A DNA stretch of 64,000 nt from the NCBI RefSeq assembly GCF_010365785.1, contig NZ_CP048387.1:372001-436000 (forward strand). Direction: 5' to 3'. This document shows positions 9,708 to 23,610 of the stretch, piece by piece. Source of the stretch: Spiroplasma sp. TIUS-1. GTDB taxonomy: Bacteria; Bacillota_I; Bacilli_A; Mycoplasmatales; Mycoplasmataceae. How positions within the stretch are numbered: position 1 is the stretch's first letter; the number at the start of each line of letters is the position of its first letter. Under the pieces are notes generated by a model, which saw only the letters and a program-made list of their open reading frames with translations, searched no databases and was not told the origin of the DNA. A program made the position numbers and the translations under genes.

Positions 9708-10106
9708 ATGTTAAAAAGTAGAAGACACTTAATTAAAATCTTGATTATCTTTACTTTAACTGTTATGTTTGCTGGCGGACTTGGTGCTGATTGAAACTCA
9801 GCACGTGGTATTGTCTGAACAATGTTCTATATTGTTTTACCAATATTCGTTTTAATTGGTTCAATTTTAGGTTTAATTTTCGAAAGGAATAAATTATTAC
9901 AAAGATTAGTTTTTGTGGCTACATGAGTTTATGCTTTAATTGGAATTATCTTTGTAATTTTGGGAATTTGAGATTTAGTTGATAACATAATAGAAAATGG
10001 AGAGATGGGGGATACATTATTATCACTTATTCATACTGTTTTATTTGCATTAATATGATGAATTGCAGCTTGTTTCGGATTAACGGCATATAAATCAATG
10101 AAATAA
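9708..10106 (+). CDS. Four-TM membrane protein, unknown function
   Basis: Not recognised. The 132-residue product is almost wholly hydrophobic, with four likely membrane segments near residues 10-27, 40-60, 68-88 and 108-127 and a short acidic loop (DNIIENGEMGD) before the last. Six of its Trp codons are TGA, which would break it under the standard code. GAGGAAAA lies at normal distance before the ATG. It is monocistronic, with terminators on both sides. Confidence 0.75.
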
Positions 10107-10134
10107 TCTAATTGTATTTTTTTTGATCAACGTC

Positions 10135-10160
10135 AAAACCCAATTTTAATGGGTTTTTTT
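10135..10160 (+). terminator. Rho-independent terminator
   Basis: AAAACCCA/TGGGTTTT stem with T7 tail, 28 bases after the membrane protein stop. Confidence 0.88.
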
Positions 10161-10215
10161 ATTTGTTTATGCCTCATTAAGTATTTATAATATATAGAAA
10201 GGTAAACGTGTTGAT

Positions 10216-10953
10216 ATGAATAATTACTATTTAGAAACAATTGAACTAATTAAGAAATTAATAAATGATTCAAAAATTGAAGAAGCTCTACAAATACTAG
10301 AAGATGAATTAAATGCTCCATACATTCCGCGTGATTACGAATTTGAGTTTAAACAACTGTTAACAAGCATTATCGATGTTAAAAGAACAAAAGAACAAAA
10401 AATATTAAATGATCCATGAAGTAAAGAAAAAGTAATAGACGTATTATCTAAAAATGGTGACCATGAATTACATATTGTTGCCATTGGAAAAATTAAAGAT
10501 CTTAATGCAAGAAGCTTTACAGATTTTTTCGTTGGATATTTTTCTAACAAAGAAAATCTTTGAATGTCAAAAATGTATGCATTATTAACATTTGCAAATC
10601 AGGGAATTGATATGGATTTTAAAATTGTTGATAACTTAAAAGAAGTTGTTTTAAATCCTTCAAAAATAAATACAAAGGAATATGACAATTCTTTTGCAAA
10701 ACTAAAATCAAATTTAGAAAAAAGTGCTGGTTCAAATGACATAATGCTGACTAATTTTTCAAACCAATTGTTGACAGAATATTATTTTATTAACTTCCCA
10801 AATAAAATAGATGATAATAATATTAACGATATTGTTTTATTTATATTAAACTCATGTAATAAGATGTTTAATATTAAAAACTTTAGTGAATTAAAAAACA
10901 AAGAGCTAGAGAAACAATTAGAAAAAGAATTTAAAAACGCAGGGATATTATAA
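10216..10953 (+). CDS. Conserved mollicute protein, DUF3196-like
   Basis: The 245-residue product resembles the mollicute family DUF3196 by its opening (ELIKKLINDSKIEEALQILEDELNAPYIP), a helical, TPR-like start; the match is from memory and moderate. No catalytic motif is visible. Two TGA Trp codons split the frame at 10419 and 10561. It lies 3 bases before obg and is probably co-transcribed with obg and nadE, so a link to ribosome or GTPase biology is possible but unproven. The AAAGG site is 13 bases from the ATG, rather far; no better in-frame start is seen. Confidence 0.78.
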
Positions 10954-10956
10954 GAA

Positions 10957-12243
10957 ATGAAATTTGTAGATTTAGCCAATTTTGTAATTAAGTCAGGAAA
11001 CGGAGGAAATGGTGCCGTTTCTTTTAGACGTGAATTATATGTGGCTAATGGTGGCCCTAATGGTGGAGACGGTGGAAAAGGTGGAGACGTAATCTTTGCC
11101 GTTGATGAAGGTAAATCGTCATTACTTGATTTAAAACTTCAAAAATTTTATACAGCTCAAAATGGTGATCATGGTGATATTAAAAATATGTATGGTAAAG
11201 GTGGAGAGGATATTTTACTTTATGTACCGTTAGGAACAACAATCTACAATCACAAGACTGGTGCTAAGATTGCTGACTTTACTTCAAAAGACCAGAGACA
11301 AGTAGTTGCTTTAGGTGGAAAAGGTGGTAGAGGAAATGCAAAATTTGCCAACTCAAGAAATAAGGCTCCGACTATTTATGAAAACGGTGATCCAGGAGTC
11401 GAAATAGAAATTAGAGCAGAGCTTAAAGTTCTTGCTGATGTTGGATTTGTTGGTTTACCAAATGCTGGTAAGTCAACTATGTTACGTGCTATTTCAAATT
11501 CAAAACCAGTTATTGCAGACTATCCATTTACTACTTTAAACCCTCAATTAGGAGTGTCACGTGACAACTTAGGTAGAACATTTGTTGTAGCAGATTTACC
11601 TGGTTTAATAGAGGGTGCTTCACTTGGAAAGGGATTAGGAATTGAATTTTTAAAACACATTGAAAGATGTAAAATCGTTTGTCATGTGATTGATATGACT
11701 GGAAATTATGGAACTGAAGATGTTATTAAGAATTATGAAATGATTAGAAATGAATTAAAATCATATCGTGTTGATTTAACAAATAGACCAGAAATTATTA
11801 TCGCAAATAAAATTGATGAAGAAGAAGGTCAAATTAATGCTTTATATTTTAAAGAAAAATATAAAGACAAAGTTATTGTTGAAACTTCTGGATTAAAAAA
11901 ACAAGGTATTGAAAAATTATTATTAACAATTGGAGATACTTTAGAAGAATACAAAGATAAAACTTTTGACACTGAAGAAACTAAAGAATTATTTAAGGTT
12001 TATACATTTGAAGATCCTGATGGAGATATTATCGTATCAAACTTAGGTAATGGTAAATGAAGTTTATCAGGTGAAACAATTTATCGTGTATATCAAAAAA
12101 CACCGACAACTACATACGACAACTTATTGTTATTTAATGAAAAATTAAAGAAACTTGGTGTTTATGATACATTACGTGAACGAGGTGCAAAAAAAGGAGA
12201 TTTAATTCAACTATTTGATGTTGAATTTGAATGGATGGACTAG
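10957..12243 (+). CDS. obg: GTPase Obg (ObgE/CgtA), 50S assembly and stress
   Basis: Large-subunit assembly GTPase that also senses guanine nucleotide levels. The 428 residues show the glycine-rich Obg fold at 1-158 (SGNGGNGAVSFRRE, GGPNGGDGGKGGDV), the G domain with G1 GLPNAGKST near 165-173, G3 DLPG and G4 NKID, and a C-terminal OCT domain reached only by reading TGA at 12058 as Trp. Length and domain order are standard for Firmicutes Obg. It is cotranscribed with the DUF3196-like gene upstream and nadE 2 bases downstream. Confidence 0.97.
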
Positions 12244-12245
12244 TT

Positions 12246-12968
12246 ATGGATTTAAAACAATATATTGATTACATTGGAACTTGACTACAAGAACAAGTTA
12301 AATTAGCAAATGCAAAAGGGGTAATAGTTGGATTATCAGGTGGAATTGATTCAGCACTTGTAGCAAGTATTGCTCAAAAAGCGTTTCCAAATAATCACCA
12401 AACAGTATGAATGGATTGTGAATCATCTAAGTTTGACTATGAATGTGCTCATGAATTAATTAACTTCAAAAAATTTCATAATGTTGATGTTGATCTAACA
12501 AGCACTTATAAAGATTTAATATCTGAATTAGATTCTAAAATTAAATTATCTGATCTTTCAAAAGCCAATGCAAAGGCTAGGTTAAGAATGACTACATTGT
12601 ATGCAATTGGTCAAACTAAAAATTACTTAGTTTTAGGAACAGATAATGCTGATGAATGACACATTGGGTATTTTACAAAATTTGGAGATGGTGGTGTTGA
12701 CTTACTTCCAATCGTTCACCTATTAAAGGGTGAAGTTAAAGATGCAGCTAGATTAATGGAAGTTTGTGACTCAATTATTAATCGTGCACCAAGTGCAGGT
12801 CTGTGAGATAATCAAACTGATGAAGAAGAAATTGGCGTTTCATATGATGAAATTGATGATTACTTAAGCGGTAAAAAAATAAGTGAAAAATCTAAACAAA
12901 GAATTGATTACTTACATAAGATATCAAACCATAAAAGAGTTGGAGCACCAGCTCCAAGCAAAAAATAG
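12246..12968 (+). CDS. nadE: NAD synthetase, ammonia-dependent
   Basis: Converts nicotinic acid adenine dinucleotide, ATP and ammonia to NAD. The 240 residues contain the ATP-pyrophosphatase loop LSGGIDSA (about 31-38), the LGTDNADEWHIGYFTKFGDGG substrate region and the C-terminal KRVGAPAP signature. No glutaminase domain is present, so free ammonia is the nitrogen donor. Several Trp codons are TGA. The start lies 2 bases after the obg stop with only a weak GGATGGA site, so translation is probably coupled. Confidence 0.96.
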
Positions 12969-12982
12969 TAGGAGATTATAAA

Positions 12983-13480
12983 ATGACAGAATTACAAGCA
13001 TCAAAAATAAGCGAATTTTTAGAGAAAAAAATATCTGAAGAAGAAATGGATTTAGTATTTGAAGATTTAGTTTCAATGATTTCACTTTATCTAGCAACTA
13101 CTCTTTTTGGATTAGATATTAATAGACTTTATATGGAAGGAATTGAAAACAATACTCCAATTGAAGATATTATTAAACAAGCTCAACATGAAATTTTATT
13201 ATCAAAATCTGAAATATCAGAACACTTACAAATCATTTTTGAAGATGAGGAAAGATCTGAAATGTTTGCAACAGGTTGTGTTGAATCTGGAGTATATGAT
13301 TTTGAATTACCAAATTCATTACAAAAATTTTTAGATGAACAACAAGTTTCAAAAGATGATTACATTGTTGAAATGATTATTTCTTTCCAATCTGAATTCT
13401 ATGACTTTTTTACAACAGAAGTAAATGTAGAAGAATGAAAAGATGAAATTATAGAACAAATACTTTTAAACTGAGAATAA
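12983..13480 (+). CDS. Acidic helical protein, unknown function
   Basis: Not recognised. The 165-residue product is strongly acidic and predicted mostly helical, without signal peptide or TM segment; the last 14 residues (WKDEIIEQILLNWE) require UGA as Trp twice. TAGGAGA precedes the ATG at good distance, 14 bases after nadE, so it is likely the last gene of the obg-nadE unit. A terminator overlaps its stop codon. Confidence 0.78.
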
Positions 13481-13501
13481 AAGAGGCGAAAGTCTCTTTT
13501 A
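13479..13501 (+). terminator. Rho-independent terminator overlapping a stop codon
   Basis: AAAAGAG/CTCTTTT stem whose first bases are the TAA stop of the preceding gene, with a short T tail. Confidence 0.8.
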
Positions 13502-13628
13502 TTGTTTTAAAAAAAAGTAATTTTTTAAAACTTAATTAATAAAAATAACAAAAGAATTGATATAATTATATTGTGTATTTAGGGCAAATTTACACAAATA
13601 AACAGGTATATAAAATTAAGGGCATTCG

Positions 13629-13886
13629 ATGAATTCAAAAAGCGTCATTTTTAAAATCTTAGATTTAGAAATTCCACTTTGAGTTTTTATCATCATATTT
13701 ATTATTATTGGACTTTTTGCGTTAGCAATTTATCTTCTTTCTTTATTTAAAGTTAAAAAAGAGATCGTCTATAATAATAAAAAAATATCTATTCATGAAT
13801 ATGATCAGATAAGAGCTATTAACTTACAGAAAGAAGATTTTGAAATGGAAGTTTCAAAGGTGCTTTCAACTATTAATAAGAAATAA
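13629..13886 (+). CDS. Small single-TM protein, unknown function
   Basis: Not recognised. The 85-residue product has one strong hydrophobic segment (about residues 17-42, rich in Ile/Phe/Leu), then a basic stretch and a charged C-terminal tail of about 40 residues. One Trp is TGA. It lies upstream of another membrane-protein gene with a 33-base gap and is probably co-transcribed. Upstream AAGGGC is a weak ribosome site. Confidence 0.65.
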
Positions 13887-13919
13887 CTTAATTTTATAAA
13901 CTGTTTAATAAGGAGAGAA

Positions 13920-15077
13920 ATGGCTTTATTTAATAGTTTATTAAAAAAACAAAATTCCAATAATCAAGCAGCATTAGATAATAGTGCTTTTTACTCATAT
14001 CCAAGCAATGAAGTAAAAGAAGTTTCTCAATTTGAAGTTCAAAAATATTACCAACCACCAGTAGTAAGACAAAGAAAACAATTCCAAGTTCAAGATGGTT
14101 ATAGTCAAAGACCAATGGACGAATTTATTGAAGAATTCAACGTTCCTGTGAATAATCCTTATCAACATATTAATCAAGAAGCGATTCCAATTCAAAGTAC
14201 TTCTATGGGTTATGTAAACGGTAATCAATTCCAAGTTAATAATAATTATATGATTCAACAAGAACAATATCTATCACGTGATAACCAAATGCAAGTTGGG
14301 CAAATTGCTCCAACAAATGAAATTCCAGCAGCTATTGCTCATGAAATTAGAAGTGAAAAGCTAAAACAATTTATAATTTTTGTTTTAAGTTTTTCTGGGG
14401 CTATTACTTCAACATTATTCTTAATGTCATATTACAACGAAGAATTAATGGGTATCTCAAAAAACTCAGTTCTGCATCCGATATTATCAATACCAATATT
14501 ATTAATTTCAACTATGTTTATTTTATTGACAATCTCTGATTCAACTTTGTTATCAAGATCAATGACAAAATATAGAAGTGATTTGGCAAATGGTATTGAT
14601 TCGGTTCCTTATTTTTTAACAAAAAACTATAAAAACTTCACAAGAAGAGGTGTGTATGTAAATTGAATGTCATTTTCAGTTTATATTGTAGGAGTTATTT
14701 TATTATTAATATTTTATGGATTACAAGCTCAATATAACTCAGGACAAAAATCTTTCTACATATTTTTTTGAAGAGTTGCAGAATTAAAATCGTTAGTGTC
14801 AGAAATTGTTATGACTACAATAGTTTTAGTTGGAGCTTTAATTGTGCATATAACACACATAGTTTGAACAAAGTCTCGTAAGAATAATATAATTGGTTAT
14901 TATGGACATGAAATTGTACATCCAGCTGAATTAGCACAAATTAAAAAAACAGCAAATATTAAATGTGCAATTATAACTTTTATTGTCTTGGCAATATTAT
15001 TATTTGTATTATTTATTCCTTGATTAATTATAAGAAAAAAAGGTGGAAAACCAGTGATGCCAATTGGCAGAATTTAA
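13920..15077 (+). CDS. Multi-TM protein with Gln/Asn/Tyr-rich N-terminal tail
   Basis: Not recognised. Of 385 residues the first ~140 are hydrophilic, unusually rich in Gln, Asn, Tyr and Pro and probably disordered. Membrane segments follow near 144-165, 180-204, 250-270, 297-318 and 346-370. The C-terminus is short and basic. A strong AGGAGAG lies just before the ATG. The Gln-rich head is reminiscent of cytoskeletal or adhesion-associated mollicute proteins, but this is only a compositional likeness. It follows the 85-residue TM protein and ends at a hairpin terminator. Confidence 0.8.
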
Positions 15078-15086
15078 TAAGTTTTG

Positions 15087-15117
15087 AAAAAATGATTTTT
15101 AGTCATTTTTTTTATTT
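15087..15117 (+). terminator. Rho-independent terminator
   Basis: AAAAAATGA/TCATTTTTT stem with a 7-base loop and a long T-rich tail, 10 bases after the stop. Confidence 0.85.
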
Positions 15118-15149
15118 TTTTATGTCGTTGTAATTATTGAGGTGAAATA

Positions 15150-15767
15150 ATGAAAAATATTGTAGATAGTAGTTGCATTATGAAGTTTGACAGTAAAATT
15201 TTTAACATGTCAGTTGTTGAACTTGAAATAATTGAATTGTTTGAAGAATGTGTTGCACAAAATCAGATTGATTCATTATGAAATAGATTATATAAATTAT
15301 TTAATGATAATGAAAAAATCAGATTGATAATTGAATTATTTAAAAAGGGAGCAATATCAATGATTGAATGTGAAAGTTTAATTTTATTATTTGCAAGACA
15401 TAATCAAAAAATATGAAACAACTTTGGTGAAAAATTTAAATATTCAACAGAATTTAGAGCTCCATTTGAAATGATAAATAACATATTAAATATAGATTAC
15501 GATTCGTATAAATTATCAATTTCGGAACTTAAGTTTTTATCAAAAATAATGAGATTAGGTGATCAGGTAACATATATGGATTTTTATAGAAAAGAAATGT
15601 CATCTTTTAAAAATCTGCTAGTTGTTAAAACGTTTTTCATGAAACGTTCAATACTAGAAGACTATTCAAAAACTGATTATTATGAAAATATAAATGATTT
15701 AAAAATTAAAACAGTTAAAGATCTGATTTGTGAATTTCTACAAAGAAAAATAATTTCAAAAAATTAG
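15150..15767 (+). CDS. Soluble helical protein, unknown function
   Basis: Not recognised. The 205-residue product has no TM segment or signal and looks mostly alpha-helical with many Ile, Leu, Phe and Lys; two Trp codons are TGA. GAGGTGA lies 5 bases before the ATG. Its stop codon is next to the first CIRCE-like palindrome of the heat-shock operon, which may also act as its terminator, so it is probably a separate unit from clpB. Confidence 0.72.
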
Positions 15768-15790
15768 CACTTTTAGTATTCAATTGCTAA
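15764..15790 (+). promoter_or_regulatory. Distal CIRCE-like HrcA operator / possible terminator
   Basis: TTAGCACTT, 9-base spacer, AATTGCTAA: 9-9-9 geometry as in CIRCE, with 8/9 and 7/9 matches to the consensus half-sites. Flanking A and T runs let the same palindrome fold as a terminator for the upstream gene, so its role is ambiguous. Confidence 0.55.
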
Positions 15791-15812
15791 TTTTTGGTGT
15801 AATATCTAATTG

Positions 15813-15839
15813 TTAGCAATGAAATACATTGAGTGCTAA
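15813..15839 (+). promoter_or_regulatory. CIRCE operator of the clpB-hrcA-grpE-dnaK-dnaJ operon
   Basis: TTAGCAATG, 9-base spacer, GAGTGCTAA: the right half-site is the perfect CIRCE consensus, the left matches 6/9. A -10-like TAATAT (15800-15805) lies just upstream, placing the operator at the transcription start and ahead of the AGGAGG site of clpB. HrcA, encoded in the operon, should bind here. Confidence 0.88.
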
Positions 15840-15854
15840 CTTTAGGAGGATCGT

Positions 15855-17999
15855 ATGGACTTTAATAGAACAGATGGTAATGACCCTAATATTTTAGAAA
15901 AATATACTAGGGACTTAACTCAATTAGCAAGGGATGGAAAACATGACCCGATAATTGGAAGAGAGGATGAAATAACACGTGTTATTAGAATCCTTTCAAG
16001 AAAAACAAAAAATAATCCAGTATTAATTGGAGAGGCTGGAGTTGGTAAGACAGCTATTGCAGAAGGACTAGCACAAAGAATAGTTAAACAGGATGTGCCT
16101 GGAACTCTAAAAGATAAAAGAATTTTAGAACTAGATATGGGTAGCGTTATGGCTGGTGCTAAATATCTAGGTGATTATGAAGAACGAGTAAAAGGTATTT
16201 TAAATGCTATTGAAAAATCAAATGGAGAAATAATCTTATTTATTGACGAACTTCATTTAATAGTTGGAGCCGGTAAAACTGGTGGCGGCGGTGGAATGGA
16301 TGTCGCAAACTTATTAAAACCACAGATGGCTAGAGGTGAAATTAAAATTATAGGTTCCACAACTCTTTCTGAATACCGTGAATATATAGAAAAGGATTCA
16401 GCTTTAGAGCGTCGTTTCCAACGTGTATTGGTTCAAGAACCAACTGTAGAAGAAACAATATCTATCCTTAGAGGAATTAAAGAAAGATATGAGAACTTTC
16501 ATAAAGTTAAAATTACAGATGCCGCTATAATTGCTGCAGCAACATTATCTGATAGATACATAACAGATAGATTTTTACCCGATAAGGCAATTGATTTAAT
16601 TGATGAAGCGTCAGCTACAATAAAATCGGAACTATCGACTGTACCTGCTAATTTAGATAAAATTAATAGAAAAGTTATTCAATTAGAAATTGAAAAATCA
16701 GCACTTTCTCAAGAAAAAGATGATAAATCAATTGAACGTCTAAAAGAAAATGAAGTTGAACTTAAAAAATTAAAATCTCAACAAGCTAAATTAGAATCAG
16801 AATGAAATAGTCAAAAAGAAAGTCATAATGAAATAACAAAATTGCGTTCAACAATCGAGTCATTGAAAAATGAATTTGAATTGAAAAAGAGCGAGGGTGA
16901 TTTCACTAGAGCTGGAGAAATTGAATATTCATTATTACCATTGGCTGAAAAAACATTAGCAAAGCAAGAGGAAAAAAGAGCTGAAAATAAATTAATTTCT
17001 GAAGAAGTTAATGAATCAGAGATTCAAGCAATAATTGCGCGTTGAACTGGTATACCAATGCAAAATCTTGTTGAAACTGAAAAGGCTAAAATCCTTAACT
17101 TAAAATCTAATATGAAAAAAACTGTTAAGGGTCAAGATCAAGCTTTAGAAGTAATTTCAGATGCACTTATTAGAAGTACATCAAGGATTAAGGATCCAAG
17201 CAAACCAATTGGTAGTTTCTTATTTTTAGGTCCAACTGGGGTTGGTAAAACTGAAGTTGCTAAAACATTAGCAAGATTATTATTTGCCGATGAAAGAAAA
17301 ATGATAAGAATAGATATGTCTGAATATATGGAAAAACACTCAATATCTAAGCTTATTGGTTCTCCTCCAGGTTACGTAGGATATGAACAAGGCGGTCAGT
17401 TAACTGAGGCAGTTAGAAGAAACCCATATTCAATAGTTTTAATTGATGAAATTGAAAAAGCACATAAAGATGTACTAAATATATTTTTACAAGTTTTAGA
17501 TGATGGAAGAATTACTGATTCATTAGGAAAAACAATAAACTTTAAAAATACAGTTATTATTATGACTTCAAACATTGGATCAGAGTACTTAATGAGTACA
17601 AATAATGAAACATTTAGTGAAAAAGCCTTAGATCAAATTTTATTACAATCACTAAAACCTGAGTTTATAAATAGAATTGACAATATTGTTACTTTTAATG
17701 CATTACCAAAAACAACAGTTAAAGAAATTATTAATAATAGATTATTAGAACTTGTTGAACGTGTAAATAAAGAGACTGATATAAATATTGTCTTTTCAGA
17801 TAATGTGATTAACAGAATTCTTGAAGAAGCATATGATATTAATTATGGTGCAAGACCAATAAAGAGATATATTGAAAAACATATTGAGACATTTATTGCA
17901 AAAAACATTTTGATGAATAAATTGGATATAGATAAAAAATACACAGTAGATTGCAAAAATGGTGAATTTATTATTACAAATAGTAAAGGATTTAATTAG
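15855..17999 (+). CDS. clpB: ClpB disaggregase lacking the N-terminal domain
   Basis: Hexameric AAA+ chaperone that pulls proteins out of aggregates with DnaK. The 714 residues begin directly at the first ATPase domain ([20 protein letters not shown]), so the ~150-residue N domain of full-length ClpB is absent. NBD1 Walker A GEAGVGKT is near 57-64, a charged coiled-coil middle domain lies about 270-395, and NBD2 Walker [10 protein letters not shown] near 459-467, followed by the GYVGYEQGG pore loop. Two TGA Trp codons interrupt the standard frame. AGGAGG precedes the ATG, and no upstream frame continues the N domain. Confidence 0.97.
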
Positions 18000-18007
18000 G
18001 TGAATTT

Positions 18008-19003
18008 ATGTTAAAAGAAAGACAAAGTCAGATACTAAAAATAATAGTAAATGAGTATATAAGAACATCTTGTCCTGTTAGTTCAAAATTTATTTCAAAT
18101 GCTTTTGATGGATCCGTTTCGTCGGCAACTATTAGAAATGATTCGGTTTTTTTAGAAAGTAATGGTTATTTGGAAAAAACTCATACTTCTTCAGGAAGAA
18201 TACCATCAACAAAAGGGTATAGGTATTTTGTTGATAATTTAATGGATAAGTTTGGTGTTGAAGATATTAAAGCTCAAATTGAAATACTATTTAATAACCG
18301 TGAAAATTCCGTTAATGAAATAATTAAAGAGTCATCGAGAATCATTTCTGAGATGGCTAAACTAGCAACTGTCGTAACAACACAAGATGCAAGTCATAAT
18401 GAGTTGGTAAGGTTTGAAATGATACCAATTTCGAATGAAATGGCTACAGTTATTTATGTTTTATCAAATGGTGAAGTTAAAAATAAAACATTTGATATTA
18501 CTGGGTATTCAGCAAATGATATTAGAGCTTCAATTTCAATATTTAATGATAGATTAGTAAATACTAAACTATCAGAATTGGAGTCTAAAATTGATGCGAT
18601 TAAACCTTTATTAGAAAAACAAATTAAATATTTTGATTTTGTTTTTAAAAATATAGTTAATGATTTATTATTAAATGTTAAGTCAAAATCAACAACAACA
18701 GGAATTAAATATTTATTAGATAATCCTGAATTTTCAAACCCAGCGAAAATTAAACAGGTACTAGAAATGATTGATCATATTACACCCTTTACATGGTTTG
18801 AACAACAATCTTCAGAGCAATCAATTTTTATTGGTCTAGAAGGTGGATTGGAAAATGATGATATGGCTGTTATAAGCGAAAATTTCAATAACAATGGAAC
18901 TAGTGCCAACTTGACACTAGTAGGTCCCAAACGCCTTCAATATAGAGCTGTAAGCGAGATATTAGATTGACTAAAAGAAAGAATCAACGAGGAGTATAAA
19001 TAA
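18008..19003 (+). CDS. hrcA: Heat-inducible transcription repressor HrcA
   Basis: Dimeric repressor that binds CIRCE operators and is kept active by chaperones. The 331-residue product starts with a winged-helix region (LKERQSQILKIIVNEYI, then PVSSKFISNAFDGSVSSATIRND) and continues with the GAF-like HrcA domain (SSGRIPSTKGYRYFVDNLM). The last ten residues follow a TGA Trp. Its stop overlaps the grpE start (TAATG). As second gene of the operon it is autoregulated through the two palindromes ahead of clpB; a further CIRCE stands ahead of lon. Confidence 0.96.
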
Positions 19004-19542
19004 TGGCAAAGAAAGATAAAGTAGAAAATATTGATTCTGTGGTTGAAGAAAAAGAACCAAAAGAAAAAGATCAAAAAACAAAAGATCAGAAAGAAATTAA
19101 AAAATCTGACAAAGAATTTATTAAGGAATTAGAAGAGAAGATTTTGATGATGAAAGCTGACGAACAAAATGCAGTTAGATTATTTAAATCAGAATTAGCA
19201 AGTGCTAAAAAATATGGAGCAGCTGGATTGGCTCGTGAGTTAATTCCGGTAATTGATATGTTGAAAGCAGTTGTAGCTGCTCCCACAAATTCACCAGAAG
19301 TGCAAAATTACTTGTTAGGTTTCAAGATGTTAATAGTTCAAATAGAACAAGCCTTAGAAGCTAATAACATTACATTAATAAACACAAAAGTTGGAGATGA
19401 CTTTGATATGTATTTACACCAAGCAATTGAAACTGTGGATACTGACAAAGTAGCTTCAGGAAAGATTGTAGAGGTTGTAGCTAATGGCTATAAACTACAC
19501 GATAGAGTTATAAAACATGCAAACGTTAGAGTTGCAAAATAA
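19003..19542 (+). CDS. grpE: GrpE, nucleotide exchange factor for DnaK
   Basis: Releases ADP from DnaK. The 179 residues comprise a highly charged N-terminal part (about 1-45, Lys/Glu/Asp), a long coiled coil and the C-terminal beta domain with the family ending VDTDKVASGKIVEVVANGYKLHDRVIKHANVRV. The ribosome site GAGGAG lies inside the end of hrcA, and start and stop overlap, so translation is coupled. It lies between hrcA and dnaK as in Firmicutes. Confidence 0.96.
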   Translation: MAKKDKVENIDSVVEEKEPKEKDQKTKDQKEIKKSDKEFIKELEEKILMMKADEQNAVRLFKSELASAKKYGAAGLARELIPVIDMLKAVVAAPTNSPEVQNYLLGFKMLIVQIEQALEANNITLINTKVGDDFDMYLHQAIETVDTDKVASGKIVEVVANGYKLHDRVIKHANVRVAK

Positions 19543-19546
19543 ATAG

Positions 19547-21322
<1,776 letters not shown>

Positions 21323-21333
21323 TAAAGGTATTC

Positions 21334-22449
21334 GTGAATAAAAAGCGAGATTATTATGAAGTATTAGGGGTTTCTAAGACTGCAACAGCTGATGAAATTA
21401 AAAAAGCATATAGATTACTTGCTAAAAAATATCATCCAGATGTAAGTAAAGAATCTAATGCTGAAGAAAAGTTCAAGGAAGTTGGAGAAGCATATGAAGT
21501 GCTTTCTGATTCTGATAAACGTTCAAGATACGATCAATTTGGTCATGCTGGGGTAGATCCAAGTGCTGGCGGATTTGGCGGTGGTGGATTTGGTGACTTT
21601 TTCAACCAAGGTGCTGGAAATGGTGGAGATTTTTTCTCAGACATTTTCGGGTCAATGTTTGGTGGGGGTCAAAGATCATCTAGAAAAAGTAATTCAGGTA
21701 AAGATATTTTAATTGAAGTAACTTTATCTTTAAAAGAACTTATAAATGGTGTTACAAAAACATTTGAATCTAAACTAGATGTTGAATGTGGTGATTGTCA
21801 TGGGATTGGAGCGTCTTCAAAATCTGATATTAAAACATGTCATGCTTGTAATGGAGTAGGGCAAGTAACTGGATTTAAGCAAATGGGTCCAATGAGATTT
21901 CAAACACAACAACCATGTCAAACATGTAATGCTACAGGTAAAATAATTACTAATGCATGTAAAAAATGTAAAGGTATAGGACATGTTAAGTCAAAGACAA
22001 AAATTGATATTCCTATTCCAAAGGGAATGATGCCTGGTCAGCAAATTCAATTTTCAAATATTGGAAATGCTGGGATAAATGGTGGATCTAAGGGGCATAT
22101 ATTTGCAGACATAGATGTAAATATGCCAAAAGATGTAGAGATACTAAGAAATTATGATTTAAAAATGAGATATAATGTAAATTACTTAGATGTTATTTTC
22201 GGAGCAAAAAGAACTTTTAGCTTTGTTGGAGAAAACATTGAAGTAGAAATTCCAAAGGGAATTAAAAATGACCAGATCATTAAAGTCAAAAATAAAGGTT
22301 TATATAAATCAAGTCACTCGTCAATTAGAGCTGATTTAAATTTGATTGTAAATATTGTTGTTCCAAACAACATCTCAAATAGTGAAAAAGAACTTTTAAA
22401 AGAGATTAAAGAAAAATCAAGTTTTGAACCAAACAATAACGTCTTTTAA
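21334..22449 (+). CDS. dnaJ: Hsp40 co-chaperone DnaJ, GTG start
   Basis: Delivers substrates to DnaK and stimulates its ATPase. The 371 residues show the J domain with HPD (YHPDV, about residues 33-37), a Gly/Phe linker and the four zinc-binding repeats [24 protein letters not shown] and CKKCKGIG, then two beta-sandwich substrate domains. Translation starts at GTG, 12 bases after the dnaK stop, with AAAGG in front; this start gives the canonical [10 protein letters not shown] opening. It is the last gene of the operon; a terminator overlaps its end. Confidence 0.97.
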   Translation: MNKKRDYYEVLGVSKTATADEIKKAYRLLAKKYHPDVSKESNAEEKFKEVGEAYEVLSDSDKRSRYDQFGHAGVDPSAGGFGGGGFGDFFNQGAGNGGDFFSDIFGSMFGGGQRSSRKSNSGKDILIEVTLSLKELINGVTKTFESKLDVECGDCHGIGASSKSDIKTCHACNGVGQVTGFKQMGPMRFQTQQPCQTCNATGKIITNACKKCKGIGHVKSKTKIDIPIPKGMMPGQQIQFSNIGNAGINGGSKGHIFADIDVNMPKDVEILRNYDLKMRYNVNYLDVIFGAKRTFSFVGENIEVEIPKGIKNDQIIKVKNKGLYKSSHSSIRADLNLIVNIVVPNNISNSEKELLKEIKEKSSFEPNNNVF

Positions 22450-22464
22450 TAGACGTTATTTTTA
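22435..22464 (+). terminator. Terminator of the heat-shock operon
   Basis: AATAACGTC/GACGTTATT stem; the left arm lies in the last codons of dnaJ and the stop is in the loop. T-rich tail. Confidence 0.85.
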
Positions 22465-22492
22465 TCTATAATATAGAAACTAAAGGATATAA

Positions 22493-23602
<1,110 letters not shown>

Positions 23603-23610
23603 GAGACATT

